From Streptomyces hyaluromycini (lineage in GTDB: Bacteria > Actinomycetota > Actinomycetes > Streptomycetales > Streptomycetaceae), in the NCBI RefSeq assembly GCF_002217755.1, contig NZ_BCFL01000021.1, positions 310,001 to 374,000 of the forward strand: a DNA stretch of 64,000 nucleotides, read 5' to 3'. Position 1 is the first letter of the stretch, and each line of letters opens with the position of its first letter. The position numbers and the translations under genes are program-made. Positions 40,880 through 49,959 of this stretch are shown here, in pieces. The notes below the pieces were generated by a model, which saw only the letters and a program-made list of their open reading frames with translations, searched no databases and had not been told where the DNA came from.

Positions 40880-41326
40880 ATGGACTGGAACCACTACCGT
40901 TTCCGCAGCCTGTGGCCCCTCCCGGTACCGCTCACCACCGTGTACGAGGCGCTGCGGACGGTGGACGAGTACCCCCGCTGGTGGCCCCAGGTGCGCTCGG
41001 TGAACCAGCTGGACGACTCCGTCGCCGTCCTCACCATCCGGTCGTTCATCCCGTACGACCTCACGTTCACCGCACGCGAGGCGCGGCGCGATCCGGAGGC
41101 CGGCGTGCTGGAGATCTCGATGACCGGTGACATCGAGGGCTGGGCCCGGTGGACGATCACGTCGGACGGCACCGGTACCCTCGCCCGCTACGACCAGGTC
41201 GTCGACGTCAACAAGCCGCTGCTGCGACGACTGGCCCTGCTGGGGCGGCCGTTCTTCCGGCTCAACCACCGGCTGATGATGCGCTCCGGACGGCGCGGAC
41301 TGCTCAGGCACCTCCAAGCGGTTTGA
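40880..41326 (+). CDS. SRPBCC/polyketide-cyclase-like protein
   Basis: 148 residues of the START/Bet v1-like SRPBCC fold: YRFRSLWPLPVPLTTVYEALRTVDEYPRWWPQVRSV, then alternating strands and the C-terminal helix RPFFRLNHRLMMRSGRRGLL. Likely binds a lipid or hydrophobic ligand. ATG 40880 was chosen because similarity begins there; no good Shine-Dalgarno. Next to tRNA-Val copy 2. Confidence 0.85.
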   Translation: MDWNHYRFRSLWPLPVPLTTVYEALRTVDEYPRWWPQVRSVNQLDDSVAVLTIRSFIPYDLTFTAREARRDPEAGVLEISMTGDIEGWARWTITSDGTGTLARYDQVVDVNKPLLRRLALLGRPFFRLNHRLMMRSGRRGLLRHLQAV

Positions 41327-41365
41327 ACGAAACCCGCCGGTACCTGTATCGTTCACTGCGTTCCC

Positions 41366-41437
41366 GGGCGATTAGCTCAGTGGGAGAGCGCTTCGTTCAC
41401 ACCGAAGAGGTCACTGGTTCGAACCCAGTATCGCCCA
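41366..41437 (+). tRNA. tRNA-Val (CAC), copy 2
   Basis: Same 72-nt sequence as 33322-33393, anticodon loop TTCACAC. Followed by an encoded CCA (41438-41440) and a terminator. Confidence 0.97.
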
Positions 41438-41445
41438 CCACCGGG

Positions 41446-41478
41446 AAGGCCGGTCTGCTTCTGCAGACCGGCCTTTTT
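41446..41478 (+). terminator. Terminator of tRNA-Val copy 2
   Basis: AAGGCCGGTCTGC (41446-41458) and GCAGACCGGCCTT (41463-41475) with TTCT loop and a T5 run. Confidence 0.93.
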
Positions 41479-41537
41479 GCCGTTCCGCGGTCCGGCCGAA
41501 CGGTGGACTCCGCGGCCCGCGTCCGGCTGCCTCCCGG

Positions 41538-41832
41538 ATCAGGGCCGCGATCGAGGAGCACTGGCGGGCATCGGAACGCGGGGACGTCGAGACCGAGCAC
41601 CCCGTCTACGCCGCCGACGCAATCCTGGACTACCCGCAGTCACGCGATGGTGTGGGTCAGTGAATGCGTCATCACCTACGACGGCGTGCCGTCGTACTCG
41701 GTGAGCATCATGGAATTCGCCGACCAGCACGTGGTGCACGAGACCCAGTACTTCGCCGGCTCTTTCGGCGCTCCGGCACGGCGGCTCGCGCTCGCGGAGC
41801 CGATGCCGGGACGGACCATCACGAGAGCCTGA
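41538..41832 (+). pseudogene. SnoaL-like gene remnant with internal deletion and frameshift
   Basis: Frame 1 reads IRAAIEEHWRASERGD through AADAILDYPQSRDG and hits a stop at 41663. From about 41647 another frame carries VWVSECVITYDGVPSYSVSI to GRTITRA and a stop at 41832. Together they look like the two ends of a SnoaL-like (NTF2-fold) protein lacking about 35-40 central residues. No start codon with a ribosome binding site is evident for the first part. Decayed gene downstream of tRNA-Val. Confidence 0.65.
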
Positions 41833-41858
41833 TCGGAGGCCTGATCGGAGGCCTGACC

Positions 41859-41888
41859 GGAGGGGGCGCCGGTCGCGGCGCCCCCTCC
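41859..41888. terminator. Bidirectional terminator
   Basis: GGAGGGGGCGCC pairs with GGCGCCCCCTCC around GGTCGC, immediately next to the exonuclease stop. Preceded by three 12-bp GCCTGATCGGAG-like repeats (about 41827-41862). Confidence 0.85.
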
Positions 41889-41889
41889 G

Positions 41890-42615
41890 TCACGCAGCCG
41901 TCGGCAGTTCCGGCCGCAGCGGCCAGTCCGTGCTCACCGTCTCCGGCGTGCCGCTGCGGGTGAACCACGCCTGCAGGCCACGGGCCTGCGCCGCGTGCCA
42001 GGTCGTCTGCAACGTGTGCAGCTCGGCCGGGGTCAGGCGCTCCAGGCGGGTCGCGAAACGGCGGCCCAGCGCCCGTACGAGCTCCAGGGACGCGAGCGCG
42101 TCCGCGCCCGCGTCGTGCGCGCCCTCAAGGGTGACCTCGTAGTGCGCGCACAGGTCGGTCAGGGTCCGGCGGCCCTTGCGGTAGCGGTCCAGATGCTTGT
42201 CCAGGACCCGGGGGTCGAGGACGAGCAGGGGGCTCGCCTCGAACCAGCGGTCCAGCGAGGACGCCCGATGACGGCGCAACTCGCGGTCCAGCAGGGTCAG
42301 ATCGAACGGCGCGTTCATCACCACCAGTGGGCGGTGCATCGCCGCGTGCTCGGCCAGTTCCTCGGCTATCTCATGCACCACCGGCGCCGGCCAACGGCCG
42401 TTGCGCTGCAGGTGTTCGTCCGTCAGCCCGTGCACCGCCGTCGCCGCTTCCGGCACCGGCACGCCCGGGTTGACCAGCCAGCGGGTCACCCGGGGCCGGG
42501 TGCCCGGGGCGTCCTGGACGACGACCGCGGCGGACACGATGCGGTCGGTCTCCACGTCCACGCCCGTGGTCTCCGTGTCGAAGGCCGCCAGGGGCCCCTC
42601 GTACCAGCACGTCAT
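41890..42615 (-). CDS. DnaQ-type 3'-5' exonuclease
   Basis: 241 residues of the DEDDh exonuclease family (DNA pol III epsilon-like). ExoI AAFDTETTGVDVETDRIVSAAVV, ExoII VVMNAPFDLTLLDREL, and ExoIII AHDAGADALASLELV with the catalytic His and Asp. Acts on single-stranded DNA or RNA ends in proofreading or repair; as a free-standing protein it may be a repair exonuclease. AGGAG lies 10-11 bases before ATG 42615. Divergent from the DUF4365 gene. Confidence 0.9.
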   Translation of the reverse strand: MTCWYEGPLAAFDTETTGVDVETDRIVSAAVVVQDAPGTRPRVTRWLVNPGVPVPEAATAVHGLTDEHLQRNGRWPAPVVHEIAEELAEHAAMHRPLVVMNAPFDLTLLDRELRRHRASSLDRWFEASPLLVLDPRVLDKHLDRYRKGRRTLTDLCAHYEVTLEGAHDAGADALASLELVRALGRRFATRLERLTPAELHTLQTTWHAAQARGLQAWFTRSGTPETVSTDWPLRPELPTAA

Positions 42616-42783
42616 GCCAATACAACTCCTCGTTCACCCTCGGCAGATGACGTACCGTCTTCTGCCCGTTTGGTGATACCCGGGCCGTTTGCGACGTACG
42701 CCGGAAGGACACAACAGGAGTGCGGGTCTTTGCAGTTCAGCGGCCCGTCACGGGGAAACTCTTGGCTGGGAAGGCTGTTGGTC

Positions 42784-43350
42784 ATGGCGATAGCGCAGCC
42801 CGAGCGGGGCGGGCTGCTGCCCGAACGCACGGGCCCCCATCGCGGCACACTCGCGACCACCGCCTGCATGGAGACATTGCAGGTGGGCTATCTGCATGCC
42901 GTCGCGGCGGCGGCCGGCTGCTCGCTGTCGCAGCCATTCCCGGACAACGGCATCGACTGGCACGTCAGCCACGGCTCGCCCGGTCACACCGTCGATGACG
43001 AGGTGACGATAAAGGTGCAGCTCAAGTGCACCTACCAGATCGCACCGAACCCGCCGGGACGTTTCTTCTCCTTCACGCTGGACAACGACCACCTGCGCAA
43101 GCTCGCCCGCACACCGGTGTCGGTGCACAAGATCCTGGTGGTGATGCTGGTACCGCGCTCCCAGGACGACTGGTTGCGCGCCAGCCACGATCGGCTCGAT
43201 CTGCGCCACTGCTGCTACTGGGTCAACCTGGCAGGGCATCCGATCACCGGCCGGAACCGGACCACCGTGCGGATTCCGACCTCGCGCATCTTCGACGACC
43301 GGGCGCTCTGCGAGATCATGACGCGGGTCGGGACGGGAGGACGACCATGA
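42784..43350 (+). CDS. DUF4365-domain protein, putative PD-(D/E)XK nuclease fold
   Basis: 188 residues. The segment TTACMETLQVGYLHAVAAAAGC, then DNGIDWHVSHG and VTIKVQLKCTYQ, matches the DUF4365 layout and the active-site spacing of restriction-endonuclease-like folds: Asp58, then Gln79-x-Lys81 (QLK in place of ExK), with Glu30 on the first helix. The remainder (FSFTLDNDHLRKLA, PVSVHKILVVMLVP) is core strand-helix. GGGAAGG is nine bases upstream. The stop overlaps the next gene (ATGA). DNA or RNA target unknown; a defence or repair role is only inferred. Confidence 0.72.
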   Translation: MAIAQPERGGLLPERTGPHRGTLATTACMETLQVGYLHAVAAAAGCSLSQPFPDNGIDWHVSHGSPGHTVDDEVTIKVQLKCTYQIAPNPPGRFFSFTLDNDHLRKLARTPVSVHKILVVMLVPRSQDDWLRASHDRLDLRHCCYWVNLAGHPITGRNRTTVRIPTSRIFDDRALCEIMTRVGTGGRP

Positions 43351-44573
43351 GGCACCGTCCGTACGAGGAGCAGCTGCGGGAAGTCCGGCCGCATCCGGTG
43401 GACCCCCACTGGAACCATCCTCCCGAGCCCACCGAGGTCGACCCCGCGGTGCTCGGCGCCCTGCTGCGCCGGCACGGCTGGCAGCGGCGCGGGGGAGCCC
43501 CGGGGCGCTACGGCCGCTGGACCCCACCAGGGCCGGGCAATACCGGTACCAGCCTGCTGGTACCCGAGAGCCGCGCCTTCCCGGACAGTGACGATCTGCT
43601 CGGGGAGGCGCTCACGGCTCTCATGCGCAGCGGTACGCCCGCCGCGCGCGAGGTGCTGGTCGGGCTCGCCGTACCCAGCGACGAGATCCGCTGGTGGCGT
43701 GATGTGCCGAGCGGGCCGGCGGACGCCGCGTCCTGGACGGTCGAGGAGCAGTTGCGCACCGCCGCCCGGCAGACCCTGCTGGCAGGCGCGCTCGCCACAC
43801 GCGCGCGTGCCGGTTACTACGGCGCCCGGCACCGGCGCCCGGCCGCCGCCATGCTGGAGTCCGTCCTCGTCGGCTCGGCGGACAGCGGGCGCGGCCTGAC
43901 CGCCTTCGTGCCCGTCGGCACCGGCCGGCCCCTCGCCGTACGCCTGCACCAGGCCCTGTACGCCGCCCGTGAGGCCATCGACTACCAGCGGGCCACCGGC
44001 GGCATGGACGCCTTCGACGGCGCCGTCGAGGCCGGTGTGAGCCGGGAACTGACCGACGCCCTCGTCACCCTCGTGCGCGGCACGGAAGGCGCCCGCATCT
44101 CCGTCGAGTGGGCGCCGGGCGCCGGGGTCCCCGACGACTGCGCGGCCACCACCGAGCCGGTCGAGTTCTCGCCCGGCGACCTGCCCGTGCTGCGCGAGGC
44201 CGGCGCCCGCTACCTGCGCGACGAACCCTCCGTCGCGGTCCGGGTCACCGGCACCGTGGTCCGGATGCGCCGCTCCGAGCCGCGCGGCGAGGGCGCGGTA
44301 CGGCTGCGGGTGATCGCCGGGGCCGAGGTGCCGTACGTCAGGGTCACCCTCGACGAGGAGGACTACCGGATCGCCGGGCAGGCCCACCTCGTCGGTCTCC
44401 CGGTGCGGGTGCACGGGCGGCTGGAGAGCCGGGGCGGCTTCCGGCGGCTGTCCGGCGCCTACGGGGTCGCGCCGGTCCAGGTGGAGGAGGCCGAGCGGGA
44501 CCGGCTGATGAAGTCGCTCCAGGAGAACCTCGACTTCTTCGAGGAGGCGTGCACCGGGGACGACTGCGACTGA
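43347..44573 (+). CDS. Unknown protein coupled to the DUF4365 gene
   Basis: 408 residues, no family recognised. N-terminal ~130 residues include GALLRRHGWQRRGGAPGRYGRWTPP and PGPGNTGTSLLVPES. The middle (about 130-250) is helical with QLRTAARQTLLAGALATRARAGYYGARHRRPAA. Residues about 297-385 look beta-rich and OB- or Sm-like (VAVRVTGTVVRMRRSEPRGE, RVIAGAEVPYVRVTLDEEDY). The C-terminus is acidic (FFEEACTGDDCD). ATGA overlap means tight coupling with the nuclease-like partner. No signal or TM. Confidence 0.75.
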   Translation: MRHRPYEEQLREVRPHPVDPHWNHPPEPTEVDPAVLGALLRRHGWQRRGGAPGRYGRWTPPGPGNTGTSLLVPESRAFPDSDDLLGEALTALMRSGTPAAREVLVGLAVPSDEIRWWRDVPSGPADAASWTVEEQLRTAARQTLLAGALATRARAGYYGARHRRPAAAMLESVLVGSADSGRGLTAFVPVGTGRPLAVRLHQALYAAREAIDYQRATGGMDAFDGAVEAGVSRELTDALVTLVRGTEGARISVEWAPGAGVPDDCAATTEPVEFSPGDLPVLREAGARYLRDEPSVAVRVTGTVVRMRRSEPRGEGAVRLRVIAGAEVPYVRVTLDEEDYRIAGQAHLVGLPVRVHGRLESRGGFRRLSGAYGVAPVQVEEAERDRLMKSLQENLDFFEEACTGDDCD

Positions 44574-44683
44574 CCGGGGACTGTCGGTAACCGTTTCGCG
44601 GACGGAGGCCAGGGGTCGGTACGATCCCCTATTGCGCGCGCTCCTGGTATGGCGCCGCATCCACCTTCAGTCAGGAGAGACCG

Positions 44684-46660
<1,977 letters not shown>

Positions 46661-46745
46661 CGGGTCCCCGCTGACGCGGGGGTGATCCGAAGATTCGCAA
46701 GGCCCGGACGCACAAGGTGCCCTGCTCCCCGCCACTGCGGGGGTT

Positions 46746-47417
46746 TCAGGCCCCCGGGGAATCCCCCGGGGGCCTTCTCTCGTCCTCGTTCAGCGCGAAC
46801 CGCTGCAGCATCCAGGACGAGAACGACCCGGTGACCGTGCCCAGCAGTGCCAGACCGCAGGCCATGAGCCCCGCGGCGATGAACCGCCCCAGGGTGGTCA
46901 CCGGGACGTAGTCGCCGTAACCGACCGTGGAGAGGGTCGAGCAGGTCCACCAGAGGGAGTCGCCGAAGGTGCGGATGTTGGCGTTCGGGGCCGAGCGTTC
47001 GGCCTGGTAGACGGCGAGGGCGCCGGAGAAGCCGAGCAGTGAGATCGACAGCGCCGAGTAGGCCGCCACGCGCGCGTGCAGCGCCAGCCGGGGCTCCCCG
47101 CGCCGGCGCTGGATCGACTCGTAGGTCCGCACGACCTGCACCGGCCGCAGCAGTGGCAGCACCAGGACGACCGTGTCCAGCCAGTGCCGCCGTACGAACC
47201 GCGGGCCCTCGCCGCTGAGCCGCCAGCGCACCGCGTAGTCGACGGCGAACATCGCCCAGGCCGTGTACATCAGCGACAGGAACAAGGCGTGCGCGGCCTT
47301 CGGCATCCCGGGCGCCAGCACGTGCGCCGCGTACGAGCCGAGGAAGACCAGCGACGCGATGCCCAGCGTCAGGTCGGTCCTGCGGTCCCAGCGGTTCAGC
47401 CGGCTGTCGTCGTCCAT
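46746..47417 (-). CDS. Potassium-channel-family membrane protein
   Basis: 223 residues with the K+ selectivity filter STVGYGDYVPV and a pore helix (SLWWTCSTL). Preceding helices (LTLGIASLVFLGSYAAHVL, ALFLSLMYTAWAMFAVDYAVRW, WLDTVVLVLPLLRPVQVVRTYE, SALSISLLGFSGALAVY) give a 6TM voltage-gated-like layout with a few Args after S3/S4. Inner TM is FIAAGLMACGLALLGTVTG. ATG 47417 chosen over an upstream frame extension. Its last codons contain the thrS terminator hairpin. Confidence 0.9.
   Translation of the reverse strand: MDDDSRLNRWDRRTDLTLGIASLVFLGSYAAHVLAPGMPKAAHALFLSLMYTAWAMFAVDYAVRWRLSGEGPRFVRRHWLDTVVLVLPLLRPVQVVRTYESIQRRRGEPRLALHARVAAYSALSISLLGFSGALAVYQAERSAPNANIRTFGDSLWWTCSTLSTVGYGDYVPVTTLGRFIAAGLMACGLALLGTVTGSFSSWMLQRFALNEDERRPPGDSPGA
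46749..46778 (+). terminator. thrS terminator inside the channel gene 3' end
   Basis: GGCCCCCGGGG (46749-46759) with CCCCGGGGGCC (46764-46774), then TTCTCTC. Because the channel gene ends at 46746, this hairpin is coding on the minus strand. Confidence 0.8.
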
Positions 47418-47496
47418 CCGCCCAGCTTCGCCGCCGATCGCTTTGCCCTGGCCCCGGCGACACGCCGCGAACGGGCGAAGCCATATGCTGCGTAGC

Positions 47497-48048
47497 ATGA
47501 CGAGTGAGCCCGAGCAGCAGATCGGAGTGGGGACGCAGGACGCGTTCCAGCGCCTGTGGACACCCCACCGGATGGCCTACATCCAGGGTGAGAACAAGCC
47601 GACCGGTCCGGGGGCCGACGACGGCTGTCCCTTCTGCTCGATCCCGGCCAAGTCCGACGAGGACGGGCTGATCGTCCGGCGCGGCGAGCACGTCTACGCG
47701 GTGCTCAATCTCTACCCGTACAACGGCGGCCACCTGATGACGGTCCCGTACCGCCATGTTGCCGACTACACGGACCTGACCGGCCCGGAGACGGTCGAAC
47801 TGGCCGAGCTGACCAAGCAGGCGATGACCGCGCTGCGCACGGCGTCCGGCGCCCACGGCTTCAACATCGGCATGAACCAGGGTTCCGTGGCGGGCGCCGG
47901 CATCGCGGCCCACCTGCACCAGCACATCGTCCCGCGCTGGGGCGGCGACACGAACTTCATGCCCGTGGTGGGCCACACCCGGGTACTGCCGCAGCTGCTG
48001 GCGGACACGCGGAAGATGCTGGCCGAGGCCTGGCCGACGTCACATTGA
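47497..48048 (+). CDS. HIT-family nucleotide hydrolase
   Basis: 183 residues. HIT motif AHLHQHIVPRW (HxHxH), with CPFCSIPAK zinc-like knuckle and the AVLNLYPYNGGHLMTVPYRHVADY block. HIT-like proteins of this type are nucleotide phosphorylases/hydrolases (Ap4A phosphorylase-like) near PI-synthesis genes in actinomycetes. ATG 47497 is chosen; an ATG at 47485 would add four residues. Divergent from the K+ channel gene. Confidence 0.88.
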   Translation: MTSEPEQQIGVGTQDAFQRLWTPHRMAYIQGENKPTGPGADDGCPFCSIPAKSDEDGLIVRRGEHVYAVLNLYPYNGGHLMTVPYRHVADYTDLTGPETVELAELTKQAMTALRTASGAHGFNIGMNQGSVAGAGIAAHLHQHIVPRWGGDTNFMPVVGHTRVLPQLLADTRKMLAEAWPTSH

Positions 48049-48049
48049 G

Positions 48050-48160
48050 CAGCCCGTCCGGCGATTGAGGACGAGGCCGTCCAGGCCGAAGCGGGGGTCC
48101 GGGGGCGGCAGCCCCCAGGGGCTGGTGCCCGCCCCGCCCACTTCGGCCGAACCGCCGGAG
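48050..48160. repeat. Intergenic repeat after the HIT gene
   Basis: GTCCGGCGATTGAGGACGAGG, GGCCGAAGCGGGGGTCCG and the hairpin GGGGGC-GGCA-GCCCCC (48101-48116). Matches a sequence type widely repeated between Streptomyces genes as I recall it. Fills the gap between convergent genes. Confidence 0.65.
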
Positions 48161-48162
48161 GC

Positions 48163-49806
48163 TCACGCGTCGTACGTGTCGGCCTTCTTCGGTGAGGCCT
48201 CCTGGACCGACCCGCTGAGCGCTCCCGCCCGCGCGTTGAACTTGTCCATGTTGACGTCGTGCTCCTTGAGCACGGTGAACGCGGCCCGGTGCACCGCCCG
48301 GAGCACCGGTGTGGCCGCGCGCAGCGCGTCGTCCGCCATGAAGCGGTGCTTCCACGGCTGGTCGGCCCAGGCGTGCCGGAGGCCGAACGGCTCGGGCAGG
48401 CCTATGGAACCGCCGAGCCACTTCAGCAGCGGCGGATACCAGCTGATCATCGCCCGCGCGGCCAGCCGGACCACCTCGTCCGGGGTGACCAGGGGCAGCT
48501 TGACGGTCCGGGTCTCCCAGAACCGGACGGTCTTGGCGACCGTCTTGGTGGGCGCCTCGGGCTTGCCGCTGAAGAAGCCGTTGACCGGGCCGAGGGCGTG
48601 TCCGGTGACCTCGATCCGCAGGGTCTCCTTCAGCACGGTCACGGTGGCCATCATCGTGATGATCAGGCCGCCGTCCCACAGGTACGGCCACTGCACGCCC
48701 AGGTAGTGGCGTTCGCCCTTGTCGAAGTGGTTGCTGTTGCAGATCCGCTCGACGTCGGCGGGTCCCACCTTGTAGTCGGTCCCCTCGGGCCTGGACACGG
48801 CCTTGGCGCCCTCTCCGACATGGGTGACGATCCAGTGCTTGACCTGCGGTTCCGGGAAGCCGCCGGTCTTCAGGTGCTGCCGGTGCAGCACGCTCAGCTC
48901 CTTCTCGATCTCCCGGACGACCGTCCAGGCGCGGAACTCGTGGATGCCCTTGACCGGATCGAGCGGGACCAGCTCCTCCGCGAGGTGCCAGGAGCCCCAG
49001 CGGGTGCCCATGCCGAGTATGCCCTTGGGGCCGGCGTAGAAGACCGAGTTGGACTGCTGCTCGGCGCTGAGCCGGGCCAGCGACTGGCGCAGCTGCTCGG
49101 CCGCGGCCTGGTCGGGGCTGGTCGGCACCGCCTCGGGGACCTTCGCGCCGACGCTGCCGCCGGACAGCAGGCCGTCCCAGGCCTCGCGCAGGTCCCTCGC
49201 GGTGCGCTCGCAGAGCCGCTTGGCCAGGTACCAGCCGGCGACGGGGAGGACGATGCAGCCGCGTGCGTACCATCCCCAGAAGCCGTTGAGCGGCATCCGG
49301 ATCAGGAAGATCACCGCGACGACGCCGACGGCGGCCAGCAGGGCGCTGCCGAGCCCGGAGACCCGCTTGTTGTCGGCCTTCAGCATGGTCGCCCGGAGCT
49401 GGAAGACCAGCAGCCAGACCAGCAGCCCCGGCAGGAACAGCACGCCGCACAGGAACATGACGGCGGTCAGCCGCTGGTCGCGTTCCTTGCGGATGCGGTT
49501 GGCCGCGAGGCAGTGCTCCACGACCACCTGCGGTTCGCTGCCGAAGGACTGGATGAGCGGCTTGCGGCCGACGCCCAGCATGCGGTCGATGACCGCCTGG
49601 GAGTAGGCCTCACCGAAGTTGGGCCGGAATATCTTCGCCCACTTGCGGCCCTCGCTGACCGTGGACTGGTGCCACTCGTTGTCGGCCTTCTTGATCTCCT
49701 CCATCGGTGTGTCCCGGTAGGCCGCCGAGGCCAGGGCGTAGGTCGGTGCCTGCGCCTCGCCGCCCGGCCTGGGCACCTGTGGCCCGAAGAAGTCCTCGAA
49801 GCTCAT
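48163..49806 (-). CDS. Large conserved membrane protein of unknown function
   Basis: 547 residues. Acidic N-terminus (MSFEDFFGPQVPRPGG), a conserved-looking WAKIFRPNFGEAYSQAVIDRMLG segment, two TM pairs at about 120-190 (RLTAVMFLCGVLFLPGLLVWLLV; LGSALLAAVGVVAVIFLI; WGWYARGCIVLPVAGWYLAK) and a large cytoplasmic domain with HRQHLKTGGFPEPQVKHWIVTHV and GVQWPYLWDGGLIITMMATVTV. No catalytic motif recognised. GGGGGCGGGA before ATG 49806. Function unknown. Confidence 0.8.
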   Translation of the reverse strand: MSFEDFFGPQVPRPGGEAQAPTYALASAAYRDTPMEEIKKADNEWHQSTVSEGRKWAKIFRPNFGEAYSQAVIDRMLGVGRKPLIQSFGSEPQVVVEHCLAANRIRKERDQRLTAVMFLCGVLFLPGLLVWLLVFQLRATMLKADNKRVSGLGSALLAAVGVVAVIFLIRMPLNGFWGWYARGCIVLPVAGWYLAKRLCERTARDLREAWDGLLSGGSVGAKVPEAVPTSPDQAAAEQLRQSLARLSAEQQSNSVFYAGPKGILGMGTRWGSWHLAEELVPLDPVKGIHEFRAWTVVREIEKELSVLHRQHLKTGGFPEPQVKHWIVTHVGEGAKAVSRPEGTDYKVGPADVERICNSNHFDKGERHYLGVQWPYLWDGGLIITMMATVTVLKETLRIEVTGHALGPVNGFFSGKPEAPTKTVAKTVRFWETRTVKLPLVTPDEVVRLAARAMISWYPPLLKWLGGSIGLPEPFGLRHAWADQPWKHRFMADDALRAATPVLRAVHRAAFTVLKEHDVNMDKFNARAGALSGSVQEASPKKADTYDA

Positions 49807-49910
49807 TCCCGCCCCCACTTGCCGCCGTCCCGCTTCTGCGGCCTTCCCGACTTCCGTACTCCGCACACCTGTTGATCAAGTACTCAGAGTATCCCCAGCC
49901 ACTGACAGGC

Positions 49911-49942
49911 GTTCGGCGGACGGCCGAAGCCGCCCGCCGAAC
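49911..49942 (-). terminator. Terminator of the EF-G-like gene
   Basis: On the minus-strand RNA, GUUCGGCGGGCGGC pairs with GCCGUCCGCCGAAC (one G-U) around a UUCG tetraloop, 18 bp past the stop. Confidence 0.85.
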
Positions 49943-49959
49943 ACTCCCTGTGACCCCAA

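Noticed and set aside
44574..44683. T-box leader for thrS
   Set aside because: Only 110 bp, no T-box sequence or specifier-loop structure seen.
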